Below, piece after piece: positions 1-12,215 of a DNA stretch of 64,000 bases. The stretch is from Aporrectodea caliginosa (taxonomy: Eukaryota; Annelida; Clitellata; Crassiclitellata; Lumbricidae), in NCBI GenBank assembly GCA_020284085.1, contig JACEVL010000292.1, positions 134,001 through 198,000 of the forward strand, in the 5' to 3' direction. The notes below the pieces were generated by a model. The model was not told where the DNA came from, did no database searches, and was given only the letters and a program-made list of their open reading frames with translations. Positions within the stretch are counted from its first letter, which is position 1; the number at the start of each line of letters is the position of its first letter. Made by a program: the position numbers and the translations under genes.

Positions 1-870
1 TTGACAACATCTTCACTAACGCTGCTGATACAATAATCAACTCTGCAATACTAATTAACGACACGACTAACCACCTACTTATAATTACTTGGACCCACAA
101 TGAACCTCACTCAAACAACGTCACAACCAGACCTGAATTGACTAGGACTATAACGCCAGAAACAATTGCTGAATTTAAAACTCTACTAACCAAGATCGAC
201 TGGAATCCAGTTTACAGATTATGTATGGAGGACAACACTGACCTAGCTTACTCAACCTTCATAAATATCATAAAGTCGAACTATGACCTAGCTTTTCCTT
301 TAATAGCCAAGCAATAAACGAAAAAAATACCCCACACCACCCATGGATGACAACTGGCCTGATGAAATCATTTAAAAAAAGAAGAGCTTTATTTAAAGTA
401 CATTAAGAACCCTACTATAATAAACAAGGAAATTTTTACAAAGTATCGAAATAAATAAAAAAAACAATTCGTATAAAATTGGACAGGAATACTACTCGAA
501 CGAATTCTCTAAGACCACTGGTGACATAAAGAAAACCTGGCAACTAATTAAATCCATTATAAATGTCCAAGAAAAAAAACTGAATTAATTAAGGAATTAA
601 AAATCAATGATATTACAGTCGAAGACCCCAAAATCATAGCTGAAAAATTCAATACTTACTTTATTGAACTTCCAAAAGCACTATCACTCAAAATTCCTAA
701 AGCCACCAAATCATTTCACAGCTTCATGCCTTCCTCAACATTGAACTCAATGGTTATTCTACCAACGGATGTGTACGAACTCCTGTCCATAAATAAGACC
801 CTAAAACCAACCTATAGCTCTTGGTCAGATGGACTTAATCCCCAAATATTATCAGCGGTGATCATCTCAA
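1..870 (+). mobile_element. Decayed LINE, linker and start of reverse transcriptase
   Basis: Broken reading frames on the + strand read like the region between endonuclease and reverse transcriptase of a non-LTR retrotransposon. A lysine-rich stretch (about 320-480) is followed by a frame ending near 840 in SWSDGLNPQIL, matching the RT motif usually written as GPDGL.P..L. Several stops and frameshifts interrupt it, so it is dead. It begins upstream of the window. Clade is not certain (CR1/jockey-like). Confidence 0.6.
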
Positions 871-1462
871 GGCTGATTTCAGATCTTGAAGTGCTGTCTT
901 GAAGTTATCTGTATCCATGTGTGGCCAGTTCTCATGGAACCGCTTACAACGTGCCATGTCTGGACCACTTGATGGTCCAAATGAGTGTTTAAAACATCAC
1001 TAGGTATGACTTCGGGCACATGTTGCCAGCAAGCAAGATGCAGTAGGTCTTTTCAAGTTTAATCTCAATCAGAGAACATGCGCCATTGCGCCTGCTGGAC
1101 ATCCTGTGTTTGATGCCGTGATATCGAGGCACATCGCTTTGACCCTCTCTGTCACCCCTCGCATTCAATCCTTCAACACACTCACAACTGCTTGCCTGGT
1201 TTCTTCACCTGTACCATGATTTGGCTTTGGCACTCCGAGTTATTGATCCTCTTCATATTCTGTGACCAATACTGGCAATATATCAACCGTCTCTCTTCCG
1301 GTAAATTCCAGGAAAGATCTTTCCATCCCAATACAGTTAGAATTACTGGTCCATCTCACCGACTAAACTCGAGTTTTACTTTGCCAGTGTGCAATCCTGG
1401 CTCTGCGAATTGAGGCTCGATTGATTGCAAACTCAGCAACGTCATGTCTCAGGCTTTGTGCT
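871..1462. other. No recognisable feature
   Basis: Only short open frames are present, without family resemblance. The LINE homology fades out near 870 and nothing else could be assigned before the hAT-like element. Confidence 0.4.
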
Positions 1463-1470
1463 GTTGCTGC

Positions 1471-2496
1471 CAGGCTTGGACTGGCCCGTCGGGACACCGG
1501 GAGATTCCCGGTGGGCCGGAGGGTCGGCGGAACGGTGGGCCGGCGCCCAGAATAGAAAAAATATTTTAAAATATTATGATATTTTGTTCTATTTTTTAAA
1601 TTCTAGTTTAATTATAATGTTCAGTACAGAGCGAAAACTCTCCTGGATTCTTTGACAAGCTTTGAATTGATTTTGACAGAGCAATTTTTTTAAAGTGATG
1701 AATACACAACTCCGTTATCTCAATAACGTTGTCTGCAAACAAACGGCATGAACATCATACGAGCCTATAAGATGGTTAGGCTACCACGTTCTCCTTGCGT
1801 TCAATCAGCATAATTATGTTCTTGCTTAGGCTATTGAAATATGTTTTTGGCATACAAATTCGTGATTAGGGCCTATATTATCCTCATCACAAGTTGCCTG
1901 TTAGAGGTCGTTTCCGAAATTGAAATATATTTTCAAATTATTACTTTGAACAGATTAAGAAATTTGCTAAGTCAGTCAGTCAAGTTTTGAGTTTTTCATG
2001 CTCATTGTTTGCAAAAGGACCTTCTCAGAATTAATAATGATTACATCGATCGTTAACGTTTTGACATCAACTGGTGATACGATGAAAAATACTATAGGCT
2101 AAGCCTACTAGTGCTTGTGAGCAGTTGTGTCTATTAATTCTATCGTGATGTGAGTTTCTGAAATAAACTAAACTGTATTCAGTGCACTACATAATTCAGC
2201 TGTTGGATCGAAACATAATTAGGAATTTACGACAAATCAAAACTTAAAACGCATTTGTTTAGTTGTTGATCTTTTAATACTCATTTAACAGTAGGGCCTA
2301 TTTATTCAATTTGGCCAATTAATAACTAAAAATATCCTCATTTTATGCTAAATGTTACAAAAGCATTGGCGGGTGGGGCAACACTCAGACCCCTTATCAG
2401 ATAACCCTGAAAGGTTTCGCGCCTTTAGCGTTCGATAATGTGGGCCGCCCATGAACAAATTTTCCCGGGCCACTTTTGCAAGCCAGTCCAACCCTG
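1471..2496. mobile_element. Non-autonomous hAT-like element
   Basis: The ends are inverted repeats: CAGGCTTGGACTGGC on the left, and CAGGGTTGGACTGGC when the right end is reverse complemented (14 of 15 match). Both ends continue into GC-rich sequence with CCGGG motifs. The element is flanked by a perfect 8-bp direct repeat GTTGCTGC (1463-1470 and 2497-2504), the target duplication size of the hAT superfamily. The AT-rich interior has no transposase frame, so it depended on another copy. Confidence 0.88.
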
Positions 2497-2674
2497 GTTG
2501 CTGCAAGCAAATACGTGGCATCTCGGTCGCTCACATTTGACTTTGTTGAGCGACATCTAAACTTTGTTCAATTTCAATCAAATTTGGCAGGAATCATTGT
2601 TACATGAAGCTTAACAGAATAAAAGGGTACCATCATACATTTTAACAACTTTATTTTTTACATAGCTTTGAGAA

Positions 2675-3405
2675 CCACCCTACCCTACATTGAAAAAACC
2701 AGGGCATGAAAATTTCATGTGATTTCTATACACATACCTTAAAAGCTTACAATAACACATTAAGCCAGATTTCTTTATAAACATACCCTGAAAAGCTTAC
2801 AAAGCCAGATTTCTATACACATACCCTGAAAATGTCAGGGTATGGGTAACATTTACTGTTACATTTCACAAGAACTTTGAGCATGTACATCTGTTTGTTT
2901 TGTGTATTGGATGTCAAGTACGCCAACATAACGAGTGATGACGGACTATGGCTCATGTGGACAAGTGGATCATGGTATACAAAAATCATCTGACCGAATA
3001 CTGTGCTCTTCGTCCGTTGTCTACAAAGCTCGCGGCTGAGGTTGCCTATCAAATCAGTAGTTTACATCATGCAGTTAAATACTTCCGACCGTAGACAACT
3101 GTCCAGCGTCAGGTGAAGTGGCAACAGAACGAAATCAGAAACAAATTTAAACTCAGAGAAAACGAGCTTCTGCCGGATGCTGACGTCTCCAAGATAAAGA
3201 AGCTAATCTCTGAACCGCGGTTCAGATGGAATCTTTGTGTGGCGGTTAAGTAACTGCGCTGGAACCGGCAGATGCCGATCAAACAGTGTGAAATGTAACA
3301 CTAAATGTTACACATACCGTGAAATTTTCAGGGTATGTGTATAGAAATCACATGAAATTTTCAGGGTATAATATGTATATTCCCTGGGTTTTTTCAGGGT
3401 AATGG
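2675..3405. mobile_element. Fold-back/TIR element
   Basis: The left 60 bases (from about 2680: GAAAAAACCAGGG, then CATGTGATTTCTATACACAT) recur inverted at the right end (3330-3402). The repeated motif CCCTGAAAATTTCA appears several times near both ends. Target duplication was not identified, so the exact ends are approximate. There is no coding capacity. Confidence 0.6.
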
Positions 3406-4386
3406 TTTTTTATTTTAGTTATAGTTATAGTTAGTATTATTTTATAGTTATAGTTATAGTTATAGTTATAGGAATGTATACCCAAGTGAATCATGAACTA
3501 TACATATACCCTGAAAATGTCAGGGTATATACACATTCCATGATTATACACATTCCCTGTAACATATTATATATATTTAAATGCTTGCGGTATAGCCCAA
3601 TTGTTCTAGCAAATTCGAATTTCAAAGAATTCAACATTAAAACGTTAAACTTCAGTCACTCTAGTCTACAAATCTTTGAAGATATGGAAGTACTGATCAG
3701 CTACTCGGAACATCATGAACATGTATGCCGGAAGAGGGTCCGATTCACATGATTTTAAATTAACAGATGTCAAAACTGAGCGGAGATCCGAGCCCATAAT
3801 GAGTCGGAAACCTTCGAAGACAGAATGATGTTGTCGGGGAAAACGCTGGAGGAGGAGCATCAGCTGTAGAGGCTCGAAGACGGTCGGTATTGGTAGTAAG
3901 CATGTCAAGAAAGTCATTAGTGGAGAACGCGGGGGTCTCCAGGAATGCCTGCTCTATGAGCATTGGCGGTTCGAGGGATAGCTGTTTATGTATGATCTTC
4001 CACCAAAAAAGGACCGAAGGGCGGTGGCCATAAGGCGTGTCGTCGCTCCGTACTTCGCCGCAGCTTGGTCCATGTTGAGATCTTGAGCATGATGCTGTGT
4101 GTCAACTTCGAATGAGAATCTGTTGGTTTAGCTCCACATCTGTGCGCGTGTGATCAGCCACTTGTGACTCTTTTACACAAATTGTTATCCAAAGTAATGT
4201 GTTTCAAAAGCATAAAATAATCAACACCCGTATTAAATTTTGAAGTTTTTTTATATTTTCTTATTGCTTCCTTATTTTGATCGCTCACCTTTAACACGCC
4301 AACCTACCAACCCACTAAATATTGAAACTACTCTAAAACTACTCACGTCTTATTACTTTATTACTAATTCGTTTTCTTCTTAACAG
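3406..4386. other. Intergenic or intronic DNA with short repeats
   Basis: A (TATAGT)n tract lies at 3417-3470. A small hairpin (arms ATATACCCTGA/TCAGGGTATAT) lies near 3505-3531 and uses the same CCCTGA motif as the element to the left. Nothing coding was recognised up to the CARD exon; the DNA just before it (4340-4386) is pyrimidine-rich, as expected of a splice acceptor. Confidence 0.45.
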
Positions 4387-4630
4387 TACCGAGACTTTTT
4401 GGAGGAACGAATGGATCCAGATTTAGGACTTCTGGACACAATGCATGCCAATGGAATCATTGATTTGAGAGAAATGGAGGATGTTGCGAGCAAGAGTTCT
4501 GCATGTGAAAGAAACTCTCAACTATTGGATTATATATTAGCCAAAGATCAGTGTGATGCTTTGATTGCCGCTCTCCGAGATTCAGATCAGACACACATCT
4601 CAAACTGTTTAACAGCCAAATTCCTTGAAG
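4387..4630 (+). CDS. CARD exon of a CARD-CARD-TRADD-N-like gene
   Basis: Internal exon between a strong acceptor (TTCTTCTTAACAG, ending 4386) and donor GAAG|GTAAGG. It is open through all 244 bases and ends in phase 1. The 81 residues have the helical pattern of a caspase recruitment domain: a first acidic helix, a LLDTMHANGIIDLREME segment, then a C-terminal helix with ALRDSDQTHISNCL, which resembles the CARD signature AL.....HL...L. CARDs mediate homotypic assembly of apoptotic and inflammatory complexes in the cytosol. The phase fits the next CARD exon at 9953. An in-frame ATG lies at 4411, but the exon is probably internal; no start exon was found upstream. Could also be a death-fold domain of another subclass. 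Confidence 0.68.
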
Positions 4631-4951
4631 GTAAGGACTAAATTGAATGATTGAAGGTCAGGTAAAAATAACATGTTAGTATTATTTCTTTGCTTGTGTT
4701 TCTGTTTTTATATCGGAAGTCTTCTTATGGTAAATTTGTCTCTGCGTCTTCTGACTTACTTTCTCTGCAAAAACTATATTTCTTCTCCTGATACTTGGAC
4801 GTCTATGACCACGGTCTCTGTTTTTTTTCCTCACTTCAAATAGCAAATATTGATTCTTAGCCTGTCGTTAGCTCTCTTCGCCCGAGGGTTGTCCGCACCA
4901 TCAGCCATCAGGCTTCAATCGTTTCTATCTGACATCACATAATTATCTTAA

Positions 4952-6569
4952 CCTTCGCAGGACGGAGAGGGGTAAATAATTACCCCAGGGGTGTTTGAAT
5001 GCTGATTGCGGAGCAACCGTAGGCAGTTATACTTTGACGTTCCATGTGTTTACAAGTTAATACCTCTGACATATTCTGACACCAAAGCCAGGAAAATGTC
5101 ATGTCGTGGGAAGAAGATTTTTCAGTCCAAAGTGTCCTGGGGTAAAAATTTACCCCTCTTCGTCCTCGACGTCGTTATTAATTCGTTCATGGTGAATATG
5201 CATTTTTCAAAGATATTTTTCGTAAGTAACCTGTAATCAGAAATAAAGTACTGAATCTACCGTGGAATTCAATTTCAATAGTTGCAATTATATTGGGAGT
5301 GCACTTTCCAAGATGGCGGCCAAGATGGCCGCCTAATACAAAAATATGCATATCTCAACTCATAGGTATGCTACAATGACAAATAAACCCTCCACTTTCA
5401 TAGTTCCGAGGTCAAGGAATCCATTTAGCGTAGTGAGAATAGTCTGTCAATAATAATTCTCAAGATTGCGGCCAAGATGGCGGCCACACGCAGAAATATG
5501 CATATTTCAAAACATAGGTACATGTAGGCTACAATGACAAATGAACCCTCCACTTTCATAGTTCCGAGATCAGGGAATCCATTTCTCGTAGTGAGAATAG
5601 TCTGTCAAGCTACTTTCCAATATGGCGGCCATCCCTTAGAGGTGAATTAGTATTGGCAGACTATTCTCACTACGATAAATGGATTCCTTGACCTCGGAAC
5701 TATGAAAGTCGAGAGTTCATTTGTCATTGTAGCGTACCTATGAGCGGAAATATGCATATTTTGGCCGCCATCTTGGAAAGTGGTATTGCCAGACTATTCT
5801 CACTACGATAAATAAATTCCTTGACCTCGGAACTATGAAAGTGGAGGGTTCATTTGTCATTGTACCATACCTATGAGCTGAAATTTGCATATTTCTGTGC
5901 TTGGCGGCCATCTTGGCCGCCATCTTGAAAATTAGTATTGACAGACTATTCTCACTACGATAAATGGATTCCCTGACCTCGGAACTATGAAAGTGGAGGG
6001 TTCATTTGACATTGTAGCATGCCTATGAGCCGAAATATGCATATTTCTGTGCTTGGCGGCCATCTTGGCCGCCATCTTGGAAAGTTGTATTGACAGACTA
6101 TTTTCACTACGATAAATGGATTCCTAGACCTCGGAACTATAAAAGTGGAGGGTTCATTTGTCATTGTAGCATGCCTATGAGCCGAAATATGCATATTTCT
6201 GTGTTTGGCGGCCATATTGGCCGCCATCTTGGAAAGTGGTATTGACAGACTATTGTCAATACTATAAATGGATTCCCTGACCCAGGAACTATGAAATTGG
6301 AGAGTTCATTTGTCATTGTAGCTTACTTATGAGCGGAAATATGCATATTTCTGTGTTTTGGCGGCCATCTTGGCCGCCATCTTGGAAAGTGGTATTGACA
6401 GACTATTGTCACTAGGATAGGTCGATTCCTTGACCTTGGAACTATTAGAATTGATACTTCGTTTTTTATTGTACCTTACCTATGAGCTGAGATATTACAA
6501 ATTGCTTTGGGGTAAAAAATATCCCTCTTCGTCCTCCGTGTATCGTAAAATGTCTTCGTCCTGCGAAGG
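4952..6569. mobile_element. Non-autonomous piggyBac-like element
   Basis: The ends CCTTCGCAGGACG and CGTCCTGCGAAGG are a perfect 13-bp inverted repeat. TTAA flanks both sides (4948-4951, 6570-6573), the invariant target site of piggyBac transposons. Subterminal GGGGTAAATAATTACCCC-like and GGGGTAAAAAATATCCC motifs sit inside each end. No transposase frame; the interior is made of repeated blocks described separately. It lies in the intron between the first and second CARD exons. Confidence 0.87.
5300..6410. repeat. Internal ~150-bp repeats with YY1-like motifs
   Basis: Inside the piggyBac-like element, a unit of about 150 bases recurs roughly seven times. The first two or three copies (about 5300-5620) run in one direction and the rest (about 5640-6410) in the other, so the block is itself an imperfect inverted repeat. 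Each unit has ACAGACTATTCTCACTACG, ATGCATATTTC and a junction rich in GGCGGCCATCTTGG. The core GCCGCCATCTTG or its complement occurs exactly at about 5309, 5472, 5764, 5916, 6067, 6219 and 6372. Confidence 0.85.
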
Positions 6570-6573
6570 TTAA

Positions 6574-7540
6574 ATGATACTCATTAAATTAAATATACCG
6601 TTCTAGCTGTTACGTATGCTAGAGATCCGCAATTCCGCCTATAGTACCCTTTCCAACTTCTTTACTTTAAACAATGTCCACGCTTACTCAACCTGTAAGA
6701 CGATTACTCATAAGCGTTAAGGTCTTAAACGTAATACGTCTTTGGATAGGTGGCCAGCGTTACGGTAGTTCTTCCCACGTAAAACTCGGATATATGCCCA
6801 CACGTCGATTTGTTGTCAATCAGTCGAACTTTAGCATTTAATACAGAATGTAGTTGATAATAAGACTCCACACAAGTCATAATCTTAGTCAAACCTGGTG
6901 CACATGAAAGCATGCATCAGGGACGTGGTAGCGGCGTATTGTGCGAATCTTGCGCAGTGATAGAACAGTTACGAAATATATCAATCAGATGCTCTCAGAC
7001 GATCTATCGAAGGCTACGCTCAGGTCACTCACAAAAATGGGAAAACACATTAGGAAAGTGGTTTTACAGACAAGGAAAGTCGATTTTAGAATTCTACGCA
7101 CGGTTGTCAGGCCAGGTGAACTGGTTTTACCAGGATTCAGCTGGACACGGTTGAATTTATTCTAGCGATGAAGCATCTGCAATGTCTGAGAAACAGTTTC
7201 TCCAAGAAGATGGCCTCTACGCTTTAGCCACGGACATATTCAAGAATTTGTCATCAGCCGATACACAGAGAAAAGATAGCAATCAGTTAATTTCAGAACT
7301 GATTACGATATAGAGCAAAGGCTTTAAGATGAATTCGCTAAAACTTCATACCCATGGATGCCTCTCAGACTGGCTTGATTTGGAATGATGCAATTGCAGA
7401 ATCAGTTTCAAACCTCAACACACCAACTACAATATTCTCGCCGCTGCTAAGTTTTTCTGTCAGACTACACTATTCCGACTCAACTTTCTTTATGTAGAGT
7501 TTGTAGACCCCAGTTTCTGTCAATCCATCTCTCTATGCAA
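6574..7540. other. Unassigned intronic DNA
   Basis: Two overlapping short frames (6912-7165, +) show no family I recognise. Around 7170-7460 there are further broken frames with the look of an old, degenerate coding element, but no diagnostic motif. Treated as unassigned. Confidence 0.35.
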
Positions 7541-7544
7541 TTTA

Positions 7545-8105
7545 TATAGCGCCCTCTCAGTGCTAACTAGTCAGAGGCTCTCCAGACCCAGGCTCGGCCA
7601 CAGAGAGAAGTTTTAATAGTTTGTAAAAGAGCCAGACAGGTCCCGCGGGAGAGAATGTAGGTCATAAAGGAGGCTATTCCAAACGGAGGGACCAACGATC
7701 GAGAAAATCCTACGATGTCCAACAGTGGGAGCATGCGGAACCATAAAATCACCTCTGGAGGTCTAGCGGCAGAGATAGGTGACCAGAATAGGCCGAGGTT
7801 AGGGTAAAGAGCAGGATATCTGCCCAGCACACGATGCCACACGATAGAGAAAACGCTATAATGGATGCTGAACCGGGAGCCAGTGAAGGACATCCCGCAT
7901 GAAAAAAGAGATGTGGTCGAAACTAGGGATCCCGCCAATCAGGAGAGCAGCGACCCGCAGAACCCCTCCAAGGGATGGAAACGGACCTTCGGAAGTCCGC
8001 AGTAGGCCTAGAGTGAAGAGCAGTAGTCCAATCGATTAACATTAAAGGTATGGACCAGGATGGAAACGTAAGAGAGAGAAAGAGAACGAGAAGTAACCCT
8101 CAAAT
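7545..8105 (-). mobile_element. CR1/L2-like LINE 3' fragment
   Basis: On the minus strand the broken frames contain NRLDYCSSL, DHISFFMRDVLHWLPVQ and related phrases typical of the region after the RT domain in CR1/L2-type LINEs. Its 3' end (left side) carries the AGAGCCTCTGA ... GGCGCTATATAAAT tail shared with other LINEs and the SINE of this window. Frameshifts and stops show it is inactive. Confidence 0.8.
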
Positions 8106-8317
8106 GACGCATGTGAAGATAATGTATGTACAATGAAGCTGAAACTTCAAGTTTGAATGATTTATGTTTCTTGCACGTCAATAATTATTAGTGTCATAAT
8201 ATTCTTTAATCCAGCCTCAGAAAGAATGAAACCCATTAGGATACACCTGACAAGAGTCAAACGATGATTGGTCGATTAACAAACTAATTAATAATAATTT
8301 ATCGGTTTCTACAGCCA

Positions 8318-9135
8318 TTGTAATTGTAATTGTAATTGTAATCGAACATTTATATAGCGCTGCTCAAAAATCAGCAGCGCTCTCGACCTGCTTCAGTGCC
8401 AGAGTCAGGGTACAGGACAGTCTTAAAGCGTCTGACGGAACTGGGAAGGTGAGATGGATAATAACTCAAGGCGAAGAGACTGGGGAAGAGAGTTCCAAGC
8501 TGATGAGCCAACACGGGCAAAGCACCTAGAGTGGGCCGTAGCAGAGCGCATGCGAGGGACAACCATAAGGCCAGGGTCGAAGATCGCAAAGAGGCCCTCG
8601 CAGGTAAGGAGGAGACAAAGGTGCAAAAAGACATCAGGTAGGATGGGGCCACCCCAATAAGGCAGTTACGCATGAGGGAAAGGATTTTGAAGTTTACTCG
8701 CTGTTGGATAGGGAGCCAGTGAAGGATATCCCGAATATAGCCTGAGATATGGGCAAACTTTGGAATGTCGCCTGTAAGCCGAGCTGCTGCATTAAGAATA
8801 GACTGAAGTTTGTGAGTATTAGAGGCGGAGAGTCCAATGTATGCAGCGTTCCCAAAGTCAACCCGAGTGCAGATCAAGGCGTGGATCAGAGTAGTAATGG
8901 CATGCAGTGAAAGAGAGCTGCGAATGGAACGTAGTTGGCGCAGATGGTAGAAGCAAGATCTGGAAACCGAGTTGACCTGGTCAGTAAAAGAAAGGGAAGG
9001 ATCCAAGACAATTCCCAGGTCACGAACAGAAGAGGAGAAGTGGATGTGGGGAAATCTGAGATGAAGGGAAACAGTATCAATCTTATTGAGCTGAAGACGG
9101 CCACCAAGCCATTCCAAACAGTTAATTATTTTTGC
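8318..9135 (-). mobile_element. CR1/L2-like LINE 3' fragment with (ATTACA)n tail
   Basis: A mostly open minus-strand frame (8371-9117, 248 codons) carries VRDLGIVLDPSLSF, CFYHLRQLRSIR, KLQSILNAAARL and HWLPIQQRVNFKIL in order: the thumb and C-terminal part of a LINE reverse transcriptase. The catalytic core is missing because the copy is 5' truncated. It ends in the conserved AGAGCGCTGCT-type hairpin and a (TAATTG)n simple-repeat tail at 8317-8342. Long open frame suggests a fairly recent insertion. Confidence 0.88.
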
Positions 9136-9952
9136 GAGATTTAGTTTAATTTAAGACAGACAATTTCACATTTTGCACAGAGGCTCGACTGTTCTAAGTC
9201 AACCTGCAGTTTGCAAAAAAACTTGCAAGATTTGAAATGAATGGTTTATTATGCATCAGTTAATACAGTGGAATTGTTTCTTATTATGCAAACGAATATA
9301 TCTTGGTTCTACTTGGTTCAACTGAACATTATATGATTGCCATTGCTTACATAGACAATTTTGTTAAGGAGAGCTGAAATATATCTCTCAAGGTTTATGA
9401 AGTTTTCGGAACGATGTCTGCTACAAGCATGCACTTTGATAATCAGTGTTTTATTTATACTGTATGATGTCATAAGTATCCTTGCCCATCAGTGATGAAT
9501 GGTGCAATTCTACTTTTGAAGAGTTCGCTAGTTTTCTTAACTTTGTCTTTGAGTTATATTTATATGATCAGTATGTGTTTGTTTGTGAGCTTAAAGTCGC
9601 CTGTTAATATCGTATGACGGGCATCAGGTCAGTAACAAATCTCGATGGCCTACATATAATAAGTTTGACTGATACATGTGCAATTGTATTTCTGAAGGAC
9701 TTCTAGGTATTTTGAGCTACATGTTCACGTATATTTTGTATGTATGTCGTTTGGTCAGTGTCAAAGTCCGAAAATGTTGGCATCTGGACCTGATTCTCTT
9801 AGCATGGACTTTGCATAGAGTCTGTTTTATGACCTGGTTATAAATGACACTAATTAAATTATTTTAGTTAAATCTGAACTCAACGCCATTTCCAATATTA
9901 TTTAACTGCTTTTTGACGCCGAACCTTTAGAAGTAATCTTTATATTTGCAAG
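9136..9952. other. Intron sequence, nothing recognised
   Basis: AT-rich DNA without repeats or coding resemblance, leading to the acceptor of the second CARD exon. Confidence 0.4.
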
Positions 9953-10273
9953 AGAATACTGTTTTAGACTATTCAGAGGAATTTGGCGAAGAATGGCCTT
10001 TAACTTCAAGGGAAATCGCAATACTAGACGCCAATCACGGAAGTTTGGCTGATCTTCTGGTATTGACCGATCTACTTGGTCTTCTGCATTCATCGAAAGT
10101 CATTAATAGAAGGCAAAGGGATTCAGTTTCTTCAAAACCAACTTCGCACGAGAAGAACAATGCACTGTTGGAAATTTTGCGAAGACGCAGTTTACGTGAC
10201 TATCGACAGACAATCACCTGCCTTCGTGATTCACAACAGAACCACATTGCAGAAGTACTCGAGAAAGGTGGAG
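9953..10273 (+). CDS. Second CARD exon of the CARD-CARD-TRADD-N-like gene
   Basis: A 321-base phase 1-1 exon ending at donor GGAG|GTAAGT. The acceptor (TATATTTGCAAG, ending 9952) makes the frame continuous with the upstream CARD exon. The protein begins with an acidic linker, then a clear CARD: LLGLLHSSKVINRRQRDSVS, a lysine/asparagine turn, NALLEILRRRSLRDY and a last helix ITCLRDSQQNHIAEVLEKGG. The spacing (about 90 residues) is that of CARD domains. Two CARDs in tandem also occur in RIG-I-like receptors and NOD2, but no helicase or NACHT exon is visible here. Confidence 0.78.
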
Positions 10274-10419
10274 GTAAGTCTACAATTCGCTGACCAATGA
10301 ATTATATTTGTGTTTAATTAAAGGAATTTCATCTCTAAAGTCTTCTTCTTTGTTCTTCGCTGTCATTGTCCGTTGGACTTAATTTCTATCTCAATTTTGA
10401 CTGTTCATCTTGATGTTAC

Positions 10420-11030
10420 GTAACAATGCAGCACGATTTGATGCTGTTGTCGCCGTTGTCGTCTTCGTCGATGTTGTTGTTATTAGTATTAGTATTACAA
10501 ACCCTTCGTCGCGGGCAAAGTCTCACTGAATCTAAGGCGCGGAAAGCATTTAGTAATCCAGATGCTTGAAAGCCAGGGAGAAGTAGTGGGTTTTGAGACG
10601 TTTCTCGAAAGAAGAAATCGAGGTCAATTCCAATTCTTGATGCAGCAACACGTAACGCCCATGACAGTACTAAATCGAAGCTCAACCAAAAGACGCATCC
10701 ATCCGAAGATCGTAGACTGAAGACATGGATGCACGGAGATAATGGTGGTTGAAGACAGATAGGAGTGCTGGCTGAGTCGTTGTAAGGTTTTGCAGGTATG
10801 ATAGCTCAGTTTAAATCTTATTCTGAAATCAACAGGAAGCTGACCGAGCGAAATTAAGGAGATTGAACGAAGAGATGCACGCAACACAACGCGAGCCAGA
10901 GAATTGTGGATGCGATGAAGCATGTTGACTTCAACACCTGACATACATGCAAACACAGAGTTGGCATAATCAAGGCGAAAGCAGACAAGAGGGCAGGCTA
11001 TGTTATGTGATATATCATTGGTTAGAGCAG
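10420..11030 (-). mobile_element. LINE 3' fragment
   Basis: Minus-strand frames across 10416-10956 contain NMLHRIHNSLARVVL and LGQLPVDFRIRFKLSYHTCKTL-like phrases, comparable to the post-RT region of LINEs (LQ...NAAARL, LHWLPV..RI.FK). Frameshifted and lacking RT motifs. Joined here into one fragment; it may be two. Confidence 0.62.
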
Positions 11031-11093
11031 ACTCTTTGTGACGTATTGCTCTGATGTGGCAGAAACAGGAATTCCAAAGGTTTGTTAGGTAAG

Positions 11094-11400
11094 TAAGTAA
11101 GCAAGTAAGTAAGAATGTCCTTTAATAAACCAATTGCTAACCGCATTTTGGTGTACACACATCATAACAGTCGCAATAATCTAAATTAGCCAGTCTTATT
11201 CAAGTCTTATAAATCATCCTAGTGATATAGGTTTTTCGCATCAGGCTATCAGCGGGATGAATGACGCGAACATGGGACCTGAGTCGGAGAGAATAAACGG
11301 AAGCTTTAACAGGAGGAATCAAGGCATGTAGCACATGATCTTTATCCGTCAGAATAGCAGAGAAAAGGCGGGAATCCGCTTTAAGCATAATTGCTCAAAG
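11094..11400 (-). mobile_element. Probable LINE 3' end with (GTAA)n tract
   Basis: A (GTAA)n tract (11094-11125) precedes a minus-strand frame (11200-11388) with LRLRSHVRVIHPADSLMRKTYITRMIY, resembling the extreme C terminus of some CR1/jockey-like LINE polyproteins. Weak on its own. Confidence 0.45.
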
Positions 11401-11814
11401 GACGGTGAGTCCTCAGTAAGGTAATGATATCGAATCAGGCGACGTATCATGGTCTGAAACCTGTTCCTTTCGCACTACCGCGCGAAATCCCACCCAGCAG
11501 GCGAGGCTTAAAGCATCTGTGCCAGGGTTAAGTGGAATTGGAGTGGAAGATTACTGTTCAAAGTCATCAGTGGTTTGATAGTTTTCATAGCAGAATAACA
11601 ATTATGAACTATGTCACCGTTAGTTCTTGAATCTGACAGGTTCTGAAGTCTTGTGATGGACTTTACAATTATTCAAAGTTCAGTTTGCAACTCAGCAAAG
11701 AAAATATTCCAAAATAGATTTTGCCACTGGGTATTTCCAAGCATTGTTTCTTGGCAAAACAGCCACCTATTCAGTATAATCTTTCCACAAGTAAATTTGC
11801 ATGACAGCGTGTCA

Positions 11815-12215
11815 TTCTTATGTTCTGCACGGGATGCAAATCTCTGTACGTATTGCTGGTTTACAAGTCACTTCATGATGCCGCGCCAGAGTATATGCGC
11901 GATTACTGCATCGGGACGCATTTGTCCGCCTCCGGGTTGCGACTCCGATCGCTCGAGAAAAGCGATCTCCGCGTAAGACGGATGAGAACTCGCTTTGGCG
12001 ATCGCGCTTTCTCGACGGCCGGCCCCAGATGCTGGAACGGTCTTCCTCCTGCTTGCGAGCGGCTAACAAAATTTACTCAAATCCGGACTCAAGACTTATT
12101 TGTTTGCTAAGGCCTACCCTGCTGTTAGTTGCTGTTAGTTGTGAGGGGCTGTTGTAACGGCATGGCTGTGTTACGATGCCATATAAATTGTTACAATTAT
12201 AATTATTATTATTAT
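11815..12215 (+). mobile_element. L2/CR1-like LINE 3' fragment
   Basis: Plus-strand frame (11820-12110) reads LHDAAPEYMRDY, then LRVRRMRTRFGDRAFSTAGP and RCWNGLPPA, the conserved C-terminal block of L2/CR1-type LINEs (RTR.GDRAF...GPR.WN.LP). It is followed by an FK...LKTYLF-like segment after a frameshift, and ends in a (TTA)n-type tail near 12200. Confidence 0.82.

Noticed and set aside
4399..4641. The first CARD frame as a complete 80-residue protein
   Set aside because: Its apparent start is not ATG, and splice sites bound it on both sides; it is an internal exon.
6912..7165. Two overlapping plus-strand frames of 74-80 codons
   Set aside because: No family resemblance, no splice support, and followed by broken sequence.
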